Positions 24,359 to 33,895 of a stretch of 64,000 nt of DNA are shown here, piece after piece (position 1 is the stretch's first letter; every line of letters starts with the position of its first letter). Source of the DNA: Sphingomonas nostoxanthinifaciens (lineage in GTDB: Bacteria; Pseudomonadota; Alphaproteobacteria; Sphingomonadales; Sphingomonadaceae); contig NZ_CP082839.1 in NCBI RefSeq assembly GCF_019930585.1, positions 62,001-126,000 on the forward strand, given 5' to 3'. The translations under genes were made by a program, and so were the position numbers. A model generated the notes under the pieces. It was given only the letters and a program-made list of their open reading frames with translations, was not told the DNA's origin and made no database searches.

Positions 24359-27069
24359 CCCGATCGTTCCTCAGCGGCCCCTAGATGCCGCAAAGCGGGC
24401 GCGGGCGAAAGCCGCGATGCGACGCGCGCCACCGCCTCGTCGAGCGTGAGGCGCACCACCGGCGCGCCCGCCGGAAAGGCATCGAGCAGCCGCGACGGCG
24501 TCGCCGCCGACAGCAGGACGAAGCTGCCCCGGTCGTCGGCGCGGCGGATCAGCCGCCCGAACGCCTGCGCAAGCCGCGCGCGGACGATGCGGTCGTCATA
24601 AGCGGTGCCGCCGCCGGCCGCGCGGCGGGCGGCGTGCAGCACGGTCGGGCGCGGCCACGGCACGCCCTCCATCACCACCAGCCGCAGCGATTTGCCGGGC
24701 ACGTCGACCCCGTCGCGCAGCGCATCGGTGCCGAGCAAAGAGGCGCGCGGATCGTCGCGGAAGATGTCGACCAGGGTGCCGGTGTCGATCGGGTCGACAT
24801 GCTGGGCGTAGAGCGGCAGGCCTTCGTGCGCGAGCCGATCGGCGATGCGCGCATGGACCGCGCGCAAGCGGGCGATCGCGGTGAACAGGCCGAGCGCGCC
24901 GCCGCCCGACGCCTCGATCAGCCGGGCATAGGCGCCGGCGAGCGCGGCGGTGTCGCCGCGCTTGATATCGGTGACGATCAGCACCTCGGCCTGCGCGGCA
25001 TAATCGAACGGCGAGGGTGCTGCGAAGCGCATCGCGGCATGATCGAGGTGGACCGCACCGCTGCGCGCCTCGGCCACATCCCAGTCGCCGCCGCCGCGCA
25101 ATGTGGCGGAGGTGACGATCAGCCCGTGCGCGGGCTTCACCACCACCTCGGCGAGCGGGCGGGTCGGGTCGAGCCAGTGGCGGTGCAGCCCGATATCATA
25201 TTCGCGCCCCTCGACGCGTTCGACCGCCAGCCAGTCGACGAAATCGGGATCGGCCGGGCCGCCGAGGCGCGTCAGCAGCGCGATCCACCCGCCGAGCATC
25301 GCGGTGCGATGCGCGAGGCCGTAGATCGCCCCGTCGACGCGCGCCCGCGCCGCGGCGTCGAGCCAGTCGGGCGCATCCTCGATCACCGCCTGCAGCCGCG
25401 CGCGCAACCGCATCAGCGGGCGCACCAATGCCTCCAGCACCTCGGCGGCGGGCTGCGCCGCCTCGATCAACGGCGCGTCGAGCTCGGCGGCGGCGGTCTC
25501 GATCGCATAGCCGGCATCGGCGGCGCTGGCGCGAGCATAAGCGGTGCTGCGCACCGCGCTCAGCAACGTCTCCAGCGGGCCGAGCGGCAGCGCCTCGGCC
25601 AGCCGGCCGAGCCAGCCGTCGGCCGGCAGCTCGCGCGCGGCAGCACTCGCCGCCTCGATCGCGCGCGCGCCCTCCTCGTCATAGGAAGCGACGTCGAGCA
25701 ATCGTGCCGACAGTCCGCGCCGCCGCCCGCGCGCCTTCGCCTCCGGCCCCAGGATCCAGCGGCGCAGCTCGATCGCCTCCTGCCCGGTCAGCGCGGCCGA
25801 GAAGGTCGAATCGGCCGCGTCGAACAGGTGATGGCCCTCGTCGAACACGATCCGCTGGAGCGCATTGCCCTCCAGCCGGCGGCGCTCGGCGACCAGCATC
25901 ACCAGCGCGTGGTTGGCGATGACGATGTCGGCTCCTTCCGAGGCGCGCGCCGCGCGCTCGATGAAGCATTTCCGGTAATGCGGACAGCCGGCATAGACGC
26001 ACTCGCCGCGCCGGTCGGTGAGCGCGGTCGAGCCGGCGCGGCGGAACAGGGTCGGCAGCCAGCCGGGCAGGTCGCCGCCGATCATGTCGCCGTCGCGGGT
26101 GAAGGCGGCCCAGCGCGCGACCAGCTGCGCCAGTACCGCCGCCCGGTTCTGGAAGCCGCCCTGCAGCGCATCTTCCAGATTGAGCAGGCAGAGATAGTTT
26201 TCGCGCCCCTTGCGCACGACCACCTTCTCGCGCCGCTCCTTGGGGTCGGGGAACAGCCGCGCGCTGTCGGCGGCGAGCTGGCGCTGGAGCGCCTTGGTAT
26301 AGGTCGAGATCCACACCGTCCCGCGCGCCTCGGCCGCGTGGAGCGATGCGGGCGCGAGATAGCCGAGCGTCTTGCCGATGCCCGTCCCCGCCTCGGCCAG
26401 CAGCAGATGCGGCCGCCCGGCGGCGAGGCGCGGATCGAAGGCGCGCGCGGCGGCGGCGGCGTAAGCGCGCTGGCCCTCGCGCGGCTCGGCACCCTGACCG
26501 ACCAGCTGCGCGAGGCGATCGAGCGTCGCGGCCTCGTCCAGCCGGAGGGGATGCGGATCGGGGCGCGGCGGCGCATCCTCCCATTGCGGCAGCTTGGAGA
26601 AGAGCCAGCGCTCGGCCTGCTTGGGCTGGGCGATCAGCGGGGCGACGAGCGATGCCCACGGCCAGCGCAGCCGGCCGAGCCCCTGCAGCGCGGTCCACGC
26701 CCCCTCACGCTCGGGCCAGGCGGGATCGCCGAGCGTGTCGAGCAAGGCGGCGGCGGCTTCGCGCAGGAATTCGGCGGCGGCAGCATCGTCGGCAGGCGGC
26801 GCCAATGCCAGCGCGCGGGCGAGGCCGGCGGGCGTCGGCACGGCGAAGCGCGCCGGGTGGACGAAGGCGTAGAGCTCGAGCAGGTCGAGCCCCGAAACCT
26901 CGGCGAGGCCGAGCCGCGCGGCGACGAGCGGCGCGTTGAGGATCAGGGTCGGCGTGGCGGAGACCTGCGCCACCGCCGCGCCGCGCCCGATCGCGCGCAC
27001 ACCGTCGTCATCCGCCAGCCACAGGCCGGCATGCGTCGCGTGCAGCGCGGGCAAATACGGGGCGGCCAT
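24355..27069 (-). CDS. DinG/XPD-type ATP-dependent DNA helicase
   Basis: A 904-residue superfamily 2 helicase. The first 170 residues are a poorly conserved domain. The helicase core begins at GQRAYAAAAARAFD, with Walker A AGTGIGKT at 226-233, an iron-sulfur Cys set (C in NYLCLLNLED; then GECVYAGCPHYRKCF), the DEGHHLFD box and late motifs LLGTDALRDGVDVPGKSLRL and AQAFGRLIRRADDRG. DinG-type enzymes unwind 5'-tailed DNA, R-loops and other repair structures. The stop overlaps the SixA-like gene. It is far longer than typical DinG owing to the N-terminal part. Confidence 0.9.
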   Translation of the reverse strand: MAAPYLPALHATHAGLWLADDDGVRAIGRGAAVAQVSATPTLILNAPLVAARLGLAEVSGLDLLELYAFVHPARFAVPTPAGLARALALAPPADDAAAAEFLREAAAALLDTLGDPAWPEREGAWTALQGLGRLRWPWASLVAPLIAQPKQAERWLFSKLPQWEDAPPRPDPHPLRLDEAATLDRLAQLVGQGAEPREGQRAYAAAAARAFDPRLAAGRPHLLLAEAGTGIGKTLGYLAPASLHAAEARGTVWISTYTKALQRQLAADSARLFPDPKERREKVVVRKGRENYLCLLNLEDALQGGFQNRAAVLAQLVARWAAFTRDGDMIGGDLPGWLPTLFRRAGSTALTDRRGECVYAGCPHYRKCFIERAARASEGADIVIANHALVMLVAERRRLEGNALQRIVFDEGHHLFDAADSTFSAALTGQEAIELRRWILGPEAKARGRRRGLSARLLDVASYDEEGARAIEAASAAARELPADGWLGRLAEALPLGPLETLLSAVRSTAYARASAADAGYAIETAAAELDAPLIEAAQPAAEVLEALVRPLMRLRARLQAVIEDAPDWLDAAARARVDGAIYGLAHRTAMLGGWIALLTRLGGPADPDFVDWLAVERVEGREYDIGLHRHWLDPTRPLAEVVVKPAHGLIVTSATLRGGGDWDVAEARSGAVHLDHAAMRFAAPSPFDYAAQAEVLIVTDIKRGDTAALAGAYARLIEASGGGALGLFTAIARLRAVHARIADRLAHEGLPLYAQHVDPIDTGTLVDIFRDDPRASLLGTDALRDGVDVPGKSLRLVVMEGVPWPRPTVLHAARRAAGGGTAYDDRIVRARLAQAFGRLIRRADDRGSFVLLSAATPSRLLDAFPAGAPVVRLTLDEAVARVASRLSPAPALRHLGAAEERSG

Positions 27070-27142
27070 GGCCGGCTTATGCCATTCCCCGCCGGGCTTT
27101 GCCAGAACGGGCCGGGAACGCGAGCCGTGCCGCCGTCACGCC

Positions 27143-27736
27143 TCAGCGCAGGATCGGCGCGCCCATCGGGATCACCGCGCGGCCCCATGCCGCATTGGTG
27201 ACGATCGCGAAACTGCCGAACATCGCGAGCGCGCCGCACACCAGCCCCAGCCAGCCGCCGAGCTGCGTCAGCCCGTGCTGGCCGGTGATCGCGCCGAGCG
27301 CCAGCAGCAGGAAGGTCGGCCACAAGGTGAGGAAGATCAGGAAGATGATGCGCGCCATGCGGAAGGTGCTGATCCACAGATAGAGCGTCAGCACGCCCCA
27401 CAGCAGCAGTGCCACGCCCACGGTCGGCCCCGCCTTGGAGATGTCGATCACGCCGGTATGGGCGAAGATCAGCAGGAAGGCGAACCACCACCAGAAGGCG
27501 CCGTAGCTGAGGAAGGCGGTCATGCCGAAGGTGTTGGCGACGCGGAACTCGAACAGCCCGGCGATGATCTGGATGAGCCCGCCATAAGCAAGCGCCAGCG
27601 GCACCACCACCGGCTCCCCGCCCTCGGGCAGCACGCCGGCATTGACGAGGCTGAGCAGCACGGTCGTCAGGCCGAACCCGACGAGGCCGAGCGCGGCGGG
27701 ATTGGCGGGTAGGACGGCGGGCACCGGATCGGGCAT
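27143..27736 (-). CDS. Acetate uptake transporter (GPR1/FUN34/YaaH family)
   Basis: A 197-residue protein with six membrane helices. The family signature near the N-terminus, NPAALGLVGFGLTTVLLSLV, corresponds to NPAPLGL; FFGGLIQIIAG-like (YGGLIQIIAGLFEF), FGMTAFLSYGAFWW and FGSYGAFW features follow. SatP-type members take up acetate and succinate with protons. Start at 27736 was chosen because GGAGAG lies six bases upstream; a Met 22 residues earlier lacks a ribosome site. Confidence 0.9.
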   Translation of the reverse strand: MPDPVPAVLPANPAALGLVGFGLTTVLLSLVNAGVLPEGGEPVVVPLALAYGGLIQIIAGLFEFRVANTFGMTAFLSYGAFWWWFAFLLIFAHTGVIDISKAGPTVGVALLLWGVLTLYLWISTFRMARIIFLIFLTLWPTFLLLALGAITGQHGLTQLGGWLGLVCGALAMFGSFAIVTNAAWGRAVIPMGAPILR

Positions 27737-27823
27737 CGGGGACTCTCCTTGGGCCATCTTCGTGGCTGGCGCGGAGAGTGCCTGCCCCGGCGATGGTGTC
27801 AAGTCGGACCTAATTTCCGTCGT

Positions 27824-27904
27824 CGCCCCGGATTGATCCGGGGCCCCGCTTTCTGCCGGGGGAAAAAGGAAGCTGGATCCCGGATCGGGTCCGGGATGAC
27901 GGCG
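27824..27904. repeat. Inverted pair of REP-like hairpins
   Basis: Two hairpin elements (about 27824-27850 and 27877-27904), built on CCCCGGATTGATCCGGGG and CCCGGATCGGGTCCGGG, lie as an inverted pair between the acetate transporter and the PH-like protein, both on the minus strand. They resemble the pairs at 17839 and 34501 but are less exact. Confidence 0.65.
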
Positions 27905-27925
27905 CGAGGAGAAGCGCGCGGGCCG

Positions 27926-28504
27926 CTAACATCCCCGCACCGCGGCGACGAAGGCGGCGGCGTCGGGCAGGCGATCGAAGTGGATGTTGCCGTCGATGTC
28001 GGCGCTCGGGTCGCCGGGCACCAGCATCACCGCGGCGCTGCCCGCGCCCTTGCGGTCGACCGGGCCGAGGATGCCGCCCATGATGCGTTCGCGCCCGATC
28101 TCCATCAGCGGCGCGCGGCCCCACGGCAATGTCCACAGCATGCGCCGGTCGGTGACGGTCAGGCGGATGAAGGGCGAGCGGAGGACGGCGAGCAGGAAGC
28201 CGGGAAACTTGCGCAGCAGCAGCCCGATCACGCCCATCACCAGTGCCGCCAGCACCGTCGTGCAGATCAGCGAGAAGGTCCAGTCGCCACGGCTGCGCGG
28301 CGCCGGCCACCAGATCGCCCACAACAGGATGGTGAGCGTCCAGACCTGCAGGCCGGCGAACGCGACCATCGTCAGCGATCCCGACGGCAAGGCGCGCAAA
28401 CCGGGGCGGGCGACATAGCCGATCTGCTCCGCCTGCCGATCAAGCCGCCGCGCGTAACGCGTCGGCAGGCCGGTTTCGGGCGGCAGGATCTCGATCGACG
28501 CCAT
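27926..28504 (-). CDS. Membrane protein with bacterial PH-like domain
   Basis: A 192-residue protein with two membrane helices (about 40-65 and 78-100) followed by a short domain starting SPFIRLTVTDRRMLWTLPWG, which resembles the bacterial PH-like fold (LTDRRLL motif). The C-terminus (NIHFDRLPDAAAFVAAVRGC) looks like a PH-domain final helix. No catalytic motif. Function unknown; the assignment to a PH-like fold is by pattern only. It is divergent from lysS, about 100 bases apart. Confidence 0.65.
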   Translation of the reverse strand: MASIEILPPETGLPTRYARRLDRQAEQIGYVARPGLRALPSGSLTMVAFAGLQVWTLTILLWAIWWPAPRSRGDWTFSLICTTVLAALVMGVIGLLLRKFPGFLLAVLRSPFIRLTVTDRRMLWTLPWGRAPLMEIGRERIMGGILGPVDRKGAGSAAVMLVPGDPSADIDGNIHFDRLPDAAAFVAAVRGC

Positions 28505-28604
28505 GGTGCGGTCCCTCCGACTCGCACCACGGCGCGGGAAAGGCTTCCCACGCCTCCGGCGCTCCCATAAAGGCCAGTGTTCTTTCTAAGTGATACGGGA
28601 ACAG

Positions 28605-30185
28605 ATGGCAAACGAGCTTCGCGACGCCGCGCTCGCCTCCAAGGCGTGGCCCTATGAGGAGGCGCGCAAGTTGCTCGCGCGCTATCCGGATGGCGCGCCG
28701 GCGAAGGGCCATGTCCTGTTCGAGACCGGCTATGGCCCGTCGGGCCTGCCGCATATCGGCACCTTCAACGAAGTGCTGCGCACGACGATGGTGCGCCGCG
28801 CCTTCGCCGAACTGTCGGACGTGCCGACCCGGCTGATCGCGTTCAGCGACGACATGGACGGGCTGCGCAAGGTGCCAGACAACGTGCCCAACCAGGCGCT
28901 GCTCGCGGCCAATCTCGGCAAGCCGCTCACGCGCATTCCAGATCCGTTCGGCACGCACGAATCGTTCGCGCACCACAATAACGCGATGCTGCGCGCCTTC
29001 CTCGATCGCTTTGGCTTCGAATACGAATTCCTCTCGGCGAGCGAATGCTATGCCGCCGGGCGCTTCGACGACGCGCTGCGCGCGGTGCTGACACATTACG
29101 ATGCGATCATGGGCGTGATGCTGCCGACGTTGCGGCAGGAGCGGCAGGCGACCTATTCGCCGGTGCTGCCGGTCGATCCCAAGACCGGGGTGGTACTGCA
29201 GGTGCCGATCGAGGTGGTCGATGCGGCGGCAGGCACGATCCGCTGGACCGACCCGAATGACGGCGAGACGATGACCGGATCGGCGCTGGGCGGCGCCGCC
29301 AAACTGCAATGGAAGGTCGACTGGGCGATGCGCTGGGTGGCGCTGGGCGTCGATTACGAGATGGCGGGCAAGGATCTGATCGATTCGGTGATCCAGTCGT
29401 CGAAGATCGCGCGCATCCTCGGCGCCAAGCCGCCCGAGGGCTTCAATTACGAGATGTTCCTCGACGAGCATGGCGAGAAGATCTCCAAGTCGAAGGGCAA
29501 CGGCCTGAGCCTCGACCAGTGGCTGACCTACGGGCCGCCCGAAAGCCTCGCTTACTTCGCCTATCGCGAGCCCAAGCGTGCCAAGCAGCTTCACATCGGC
29601 GTGATCCCGCGCGCGATCGACGATTACTGGAAATCGGCGGCCGATTATGCCGGCCAGACGGTGGCGCAGCGGCTCGGCAATCCGGTGCATCACATCCATG
29701 GCGGGCCGCCGCCGCACCCGCCGCTGCCGGTCACGTTCGGGCTGTTGCTCAACCTGGTCGGCGTGATCGGCGAGGCCGATCGAGCGGTGATGTGGGAGTA
29801 TCTGCGCGCCTATCGCCCCGGGGTCGATCACCCGGCGCTCGACGCGCTGATCGGCCACGCGCTCGCTTATCATCGCGATTATGTCGCGCCGACGCTGCAG
29901 CGCCGGCCGCCGACGGGTGTCGAGGTGGAGGCGCTGGCGGCGCTCGACAGCCGGCTGGCCGCGCTGGGGGCGACCGACGATCTCGCCGCCGCCGCGCAGA
30001 ACGAGGTCTATGAAGTCGGCAAGACGTTCTACGGGCAGGAGAAACTGCGCGACTGGTTCAAGGCGCTCTACGAGACCTTGCTGGGCACCGATCAGGGCCC
30101 GCGCATGGGCAGCTTCATCGCGCTCTACGGGCTGGACAATAGCCGCCGGCTGATCGCCGACGCGCTTGCCGCGGTCGGCGCCTGA
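28605..30185 (+). CDS. lysS: Class I lysyl-tRNA synthetase
   Basis: The enzyme charges tRNA-Lys. It is the class I (archaeal-type, LysK) form, standard in alphaproteobacteria, and unlike the class II form of E. coli. The 526-residue protein carries the HIGH-type motif GPSGLPHIGTFNE (about residues 41-53) and the KMSKS-type motif KISKSKGNGLSLDQW. The ATG at 28605 has GGGAAC rather than a strong ribosome site upstream; a GTG at 28590 would add 5 residues. The first 10 residues of the mature form read ANELRDAALA. It precedes the TPR-like gene. Confidence 0.96.
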   Translation: MANELRDAALASKAWPYEEARKLLARYPDGAPAKGHVLFETGYGPSGLPHIGTFNEVLRTTMVRRAFAELSDVPTRLIAFSDDMDGLRKVPDNVPNQALLAANLGKPLTRIPDPFGTHESFAHHNNAMLRAFLDRFGFEYEFLSASECYAAGRFDDALRAVLTHYDAIMGVMLPTLRQERQATYSPVLPVDPKTGVVLQVPIEVVDAAAGTIRWTDPNDGETMTGSALGGAAKLQWKVDWAMRWVALGVDYEMAGKDLIDSVIQSSKIARILGAKPPEGFNYEMFLDEHGEKISKSKGNGLSLDQWLTYGPPESLAYFAYREPKRAKQLHIGVIPRAIDDYWKSAADYAGQTVAQRLGNPVHHIHGGPPPHPPLPVTFGLLLNLVGVIGEADRAVMWEYLRAYRPGVDHPALDALIGHALAYHRDYVAPTLQRRPPTGVEVEALAALDSRLAALGATDDLAAAAQNEVYEVGKTFYGQEKLRDWFKALYETLLGTDQGPRMGSFIALYGLDNSRRLIADALAAVGA

Positions 30186-30228
30186 TCGCGCGGCGGGATC
30201 GTTTCGACGTACCGGGCGCTTGGAGGGG

Positions 30229-30924
30229 ATGATAAAGACAATGAGAGGTGCCCTCGCCGGCATCGCGGCGGCGGGCATGCTCGTCGTCGCCGTGCCCGCC
30301 GCAGCTTCGCCGCGCGAGACGCTGACGGTGGCCGCCTTTCAGACCACCGACAAGAATGTGGCGCTGGCCGAGGTCAATCAGGCGATCACCGCCGCCAACG
30401 TGCTGCTCGCCGCCGATGCCCATAGTCGCGACGCGCAGATTCAATATGCCGCCGGCATCGGCTATCGCGCCAAGCTGACCCGCAACGCCAAGGACGCCAA
30501 GGCGGCGCGGCACCTGTTCGAGACGCTGGCGGCGTCGAACCCCAACGATCCCGAGGCGCAGATCCTGCTCGCCGGCTGGCATCTCGATGCGATCGCCGAT
30601 CTCGGGCCGTTCCTCGCCGGGGTCGCGATCGGCGCGAAGGCGGCGACCGGCACCGCCGCGCTGGATCGCGCCGTGGCACTCGGGCGTGGGCGCGCTTTCT
30701 TTCCGGGGATCGCCGCCTTGATGCGCATCCGGCTCGACAACGGCAACGTCGCCGGCGCGACCCAGGCGGCGCAGCTCGCGCTGCAGGGCGCGACGCCGAC
30801 GCCGCTCGATCGCATCGCCCGCCGCGCGGCGGAGCAGCTATTGGTGCCGCTGCGCGCCGGCGACGGCCACGCCGCCGCCGAACTCGCCAAGACATTGCTG
30901 CCGTTCGGCCGGCTGGCGAAGTAA
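30229..30924 (+). CDS. Secreted TPR-like repeat protein
   Basis: A 231-residue protein with a signal peptide (about 1-26, ending PAAASPRE) and a helical mature part made of TPR-like repeats (for example DAQIQYAAGIGYRAKLTRNA, DAKAARHLFETLAASNPNDP). No Cys or catalytic motif. GGAGGGG sits right before the ATG at 30229; the ATG at 30241 is an alternative with better spacing. I recognise no specific family. It probably works as a periplasmic scaffold or accessory. It follows lysS by 43 bases. Confidence 0.7.
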   Translation: MIKTMRGALAGIAAAGMLVVAVPAAASPRETLTVAAFQTTDKNVALAEVNQAITAANVLLAADAHSRDAQIQYAAGIGYRAKLTRNAKDAKAARHLFETLAASNPNDPEAQILLAGWHLDAIADLGPFLAGVAIGAKAATGTAALDRAVALGRGRAFFPGIAALMRIRLDNGNVAGATQAAQLALQGATPTPLDRIARRAAEQLLVPLRAGDGHAAAELAKTLLPFGRLAK

Positions 30925-30982
30925 GCGCGCGAACGGGCCCGGACGGTTGCCCGCCCGAGCCCGGACGCTACGCTACCAACCT

Positions 30983-31921
30983 CTAGAAGAAGAAGCCGCG
31001 GATCACGTCGACCACCGCGCCGCTGCGCAGGTCGACCAGCAGCACGTCGTTATAATAACGCACCCAGCGATAGGGCCCGTAGACCGGCGGCAGGCTGTAG
31101 AAGGCCGGGTCGTCGAGCCAGTAATCCTGCGCGTAGAAATAGGGCGCGAGCCGGTTGCCGACGCCGAAGCTGCGATAACCGAAGCCATAGCCGCGCGGCG
31201 GCACGTAGCGCGGGGCGTGGAAGATATCGCGATGCGTGTTGCGATAGCCCTGCCAATCGTAGCGACGGTCGTTGCGCCACTCCGGACGGCCGGGGGTGAA
31301 GCCGGGGCCGCCGCCGGGCCGGCCATAATTGCCGCCATTGCCACCGGGGCCGCCATGCCACTGGCCGTTCGTGCCGGGGGCGGGGCGATAGCCGCCCTGA
31401 CCGCCGGGGAAGTTCGGACCGCCCGGCCCGCGATCGCCGAAGCCGTGCCCGTTATCGCCGCGGTTATTGTCGCCACGGCCATTGTCGCCCCGCGGCGGCT
31501 CGGGTGGGCGCGGCGGCTGGCCCGGCTGCGGCATGCCGCCATTCTGGCCGCCACCATGCCAGTTGCCCTGGCCGTTGCCTTGCCAACCGCCTTGGCCATT
31601 CCCCTGCCCCTGGAAGCGACGATCCTGCATGCCCTGCTGGCCGCCGCCAGGACGGCCATAGCCACCATTGCCGTGATTGTCCGGACGGCCCTGGCCCTGG
31701 CCCTGTGGCTGCGGCTGTCCCTGCGGCTGGCCGTGCTGGCCCTGTCCCTGCGGTGCGCCGCCGCCCTGCGGGCCGCCATCATGATGATCGCCGCCACCGT
31801 TGCCACCACCATTGCCGCCGCCGGGGTGATCGCCCGGCTGGCCATGATCCTGCGCCAGCGCCATTCCCGGCGCGCCTGCCATTACGGCGGCCGCCAGCAG
31901 CGCGATCCGAACCCTGTTCAT
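30983..31921 (-). CDS. RcnB-domain protein with Gly/Gln-rich linker
   Basis: A 312-residue secreted protein: signal peptide (about 1-22), a long low-complexity stretch rich in Gly, Gln, Asn, Pro and Asp (about 23-210), and a C-terminal RcnB-like domain ending YGPYRWVRYYNDVLLVDLRS then GAVVDVIRGFFF. E. coli RcnB is a periplasmic protein for nickel/cobalt homeostasis; these homologues are much longer and metal binding is not established. The linker has several His residues (HHDGG, HGQP) that may bind metal. The ATG at 31921 follows AGGAGG by six bases. Confidence 0.82.
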   Translation of the reverse strand: MNRVRIALLAAAVMAGAPGMALAQDHGQPGDHPGGGNGGGNGGGDHHDGGPQGGGAPQGQGQHGQPQGQPQPQGQGQGRPDNHGNGGYGRPGGGQQGMQDRRFQGQGNGQGGWQGNGQGNWHGGGQNGGMPQPGQPPRPPEPPRGDNGRGDNNRGDNGHGFGDRGPGGPNFPGGQGGYRPAPGTNGQWHGGPGGNGGNYGRPGGGPGFTPGRPEWRNDRRYDWQGYRNTHRDIFHAPRYVPPRGYGFGYRSFGVGNRLAPYFYAQDYWLDDPAFYSLPPVYGPYRWVRYYNDVLLVDLRSGAVVDVIRGFFF

Positions 31922-32069
31922 GCTCATCCTCCTCGCAACCGTGGACAGGAAGCCCATCGGCGAACGGTCCGCTTTTCGGCGCCCACGCGTGAGTGCGTGC
32001 TGAATTGGTCCGTCAGCGTTCAGAAAGCAAAGACGGCCCGATCGTTTCTTCCCCGCAAGGAATCGGCCA

Positions 32070-32606
32070 TCATTTTTTTGGCGGGGTCAGCGCCGGCACC
32101 GCCGCTGCCGCATCGGCGGGGTCGATGTCGGGCGGGGGCGCGGCGGCGATCGGCTCGCGCGCCGCAGCGACTGCCCGGTGGATCGCGCGACGGATGCGCG
32201 GATAGGTGCCGCAGCGGCACAGGTTGGTGATCGCCGCGTCGATCTGCGCGTCGCTGGGATCGGGCGTGTGCGCCAGCAGCGCCGCCACCGCCATGATGAT
32301 CCCCGACTGGCAATAGCCGCATTGCGGCACGCTCTCGGCCACCCACGCCTGCTGCACCGGATGCGAGCGATCGTCGGTCAGCCCCTCGATCGTGGTGACG
32401 AAGCTGCCTTCGATCGCGCCGATCGTCACCTGGCATGAACGGCGGGCAACGCCGTCGACATGCACCGTGCAGGCGCCGCACTGGCCGACGCCGCAGCCAT
32501 ATTTGGTGCCGGTCAGGTTCGATGCGTCGCGCAGCGCCCACAGCAAAGGGGTCGCGGGATCCATCTTGTAGTGGACGGGCTCGTCATTGACGGTGAAGCG
32601 GGTCAT
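32070..32606 (-). CDS. [2Fe-2S] small subunit of a molybdenum hydroxylase (IorA-like)
   Basis: A 178-residue protein with the plant-type ferredoxin cluster [18 protein letters not shown] (C38, C43, C46, C58) and the second [2Fe-2S] cluster in CGYCQSG and [16 protein letters not shown] (C96, C99, C130, C132). This is the electron-transfer subunit of isoquinoline 1-oxidoreductase/aldehyde dehydrogenase-type enzymes, normally coded next to a molybdopterin large subunit. No large-subunit gene lies on either side. A Pro/Ala-rich tail follows the cluster domain. Confidence 0.92.
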   Translation of the reverse strand: MTRFTVNDEPVHYKMDPATPLLWALRDASNLTGTKYGCGVGQCGACTVHVDGVARRSCQVTIGAIEGSFVTTIEGLTDDRSHPVQQAWVAESVPQCGYCQSGIIMAVAALLAHTPDPSDAQIDAAITNLCRCGTYPRIRRAIHRAVAAAREPIAAAPPPDIDPADAAAAVPALTPPKK

Positions 32607-32681
32607 CGTTGCCGAAACTTGCCGATCATGTTTCCGGATTAGCGCATTGGCAGCCGGCGTGCGCCCCCTATCTCGGTCGGC

Positions 32682-33479
32682 ATGACCCTGCCGACCTATT
32701 ATGTGCCCCACGGGGGCGGCCCCTGCTTCTTCCTCAATCCGGACGGCTCGTGCCCGCTGATGTGGGCGAGCATGCGCGATCATCTCGCCGCGATCCTGCC
32801 CTCGCTGCCCGAGCGGCCGAAGGCGATCCTGATCGTGTCCGGCCATTGGGAGGAAGCGGACTTCACCGTCCACAGCGGCGCGCGGCCCGAATTGCTGTTC
32901 GATTATTATGGCTTTCCCGAGCACACCTATCGCCTGCGCTGGGACGCGCCGGGCGCGCCCGCGCTGGCGGATCGCGCCGCGGCGCTGCTGGGCGATGCGG
33001 GTTTCGCGACCGGGCGCGAGGCGGCGCGCGGCTGGGATCATGGCGTGTTCGTGCCGATGATGGTGGTCGATCCCGCGGCCGACATCCCGACCGCGCAGCT
33101 CTCGCTTCGCCACGATCTCGATCCGGCCGCGCACATCGCCGCCGGGCGCGCGCTGGCGCCGCTGCGTGAGGAAGGCGTGCTGATCGTCGGATCGGGCATG
33201 AGCTTCCACAACATGCGCGCGCGCGACGGCAGCGCGCAGGCGCGCGCCGACATGTTCGACGCCGCGCTGGCCGCGGCGGCGACCGATGCCGATCCGGCGC
33301 GCCGGCGCGAGCGGATCGCGGCGTGGGCCGATCTGCCCGAGGCGCGCTACGCCCATCCGCGCGAGGAGCATCTGCTGCCGCTGATGGTGGCGCTGGGCGC
33401 GGGCGGCGACGACCCCGCCACCCACGCATTCCGCGATCATGTGATCGGCTGGACGGTCTCCGCCTTCCGGTTCGGATGA
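32682..33479 (+). CDS. DODA-type extradiol ring-opening dioxygenase (LigB-like)
   Basis: A 265-residue protein of the LigB/YgiD group. Conserved metal-ligand stretches are [10 protein letters not shown] (H10), [25 protein letters not shown] and [11 protein letters not shown]. YgiD-like members act on DOPA-type catechols; others serve aromatic degradation. It is of normal length and cytosolic. Divergent from the [2Fe-2S] gene, 75 bases apart; whether they belong to one pathway is unclear. Confidence 0.9.
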   Translation: MTLPTYYVPHGGGPCFFLNPDGSCPLMWASMRDHLAAILPSLPERPKAILIVSGHWEEADFTVHSGARPELLFDYYGFPEHTYRLRWDAPGAPALADRAAALLGDAGFATGREAARGWDHGVFVPMMVVDPAADIPTAQLSLRHDLDPAAHIAAGRALAPLREEGVLIVGSGMSFHNMRARDGSAQARADMFDAALAAAATDADPARRRERIAAWADLPEARYAHPREEHLLPLMVALGAGGDDPATHAFRDHVIGWTVSAFRFG

Positions 33480-33603
33480 GGCTTGTCGAATCGGCGGTGC
33501 TTTGATAGGGGCCCCGCTTCCCGACGCCGGCACTGCCTGCGGCGTCAATCAATCATGCGATGCCGGCGGACGCGTCGGCCTCTTGCGGAGAAGTTGAAGA
33601 TTT

Positions 33604-33810
33604 ATGCAGATCATCGTTCGCGATAACAATGTCGACCAGGCCCTGCGCGCGCTCAAGAAGAAGCTGCAGCGCGAGGGCGTCTACCGCGAGATGAAGCTGC
33701 GCCGTCATTACGAGAAGCCGTCGGAGAAGCGTGCGCGCGAGCGTGCCGCCGCCATCCGCCGCGCGCGTAAGCTCGAGCGCAAACGCGCCGAGCGCGATCA
33801 GGCCCGGTAA
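33604..33810 (+). CDS. rpsU: 30S ribosomal protein S21
   Basis: A 68-residue S21 homologue: [36 protein letters not shown] and an Arg/Lys-rich C-terminus. S21 binds near the anti-Shine-Dalgarno region of 16S rRNA. Typical length for alphaproteobacteria. GCGGAGAAG lies upstream. The next gene, an FKBP isomerase, starts 85 bases on; a hairpin lies between. Confidence 0.96.
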   Translation: MQIIVRDNNVDQALRALKKKLQREGVYREMKLRRHYEKPSEKRARERAAAIRRARKLERKRAERDQAR

Positions 33811-33821
33811 GATCCGGTCCC

Positions 33822-33845
33822 GGCCGGGCGCGGTTGCGTCCGGCC
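33822..33845 (+). terminator. Hairpin after rpsU (possible terminator)
   Basis: A 9-base-pair stem (GGCCGG with CCGGCC outside, one G-T pair) is followed by GC-rich sequence without a T run. A second small hairpin CCCGCTCTAGCGGG follows. It may protect or end the rpsU message. Confidence 0.4.
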
Positions 33846-33895
33846 TGCTCCCGCTCTAGCGGGGGCCTCCTCGACGTATCGCCGGAAGGCCCAGA

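Noticed and set aside
24385..27201. A 938-codon open frame on the plus strand
   Set aside because: It is antisense to the DinG-type helicase, whose motifs are clear; high GC leaves long open frames on the opposite strand.
28598..28602. GGAAC just before the lysS start
   Set aside because: No CGTT-like element at 16-17 bases, and the site lies directly at the start codon.
28605..30185. Class I lysyl-tRNA synthetase as a sign of gene transfer
   Set aside because: The archaeal-type enzyme is the normal form in alphaproteobacteria.
28440..30278. A 612-codon open frame on the minus strand
   Set aside because: It is antisense to lysS, with an Arg/Ala/Gly-rich translation and no recognisable motif.
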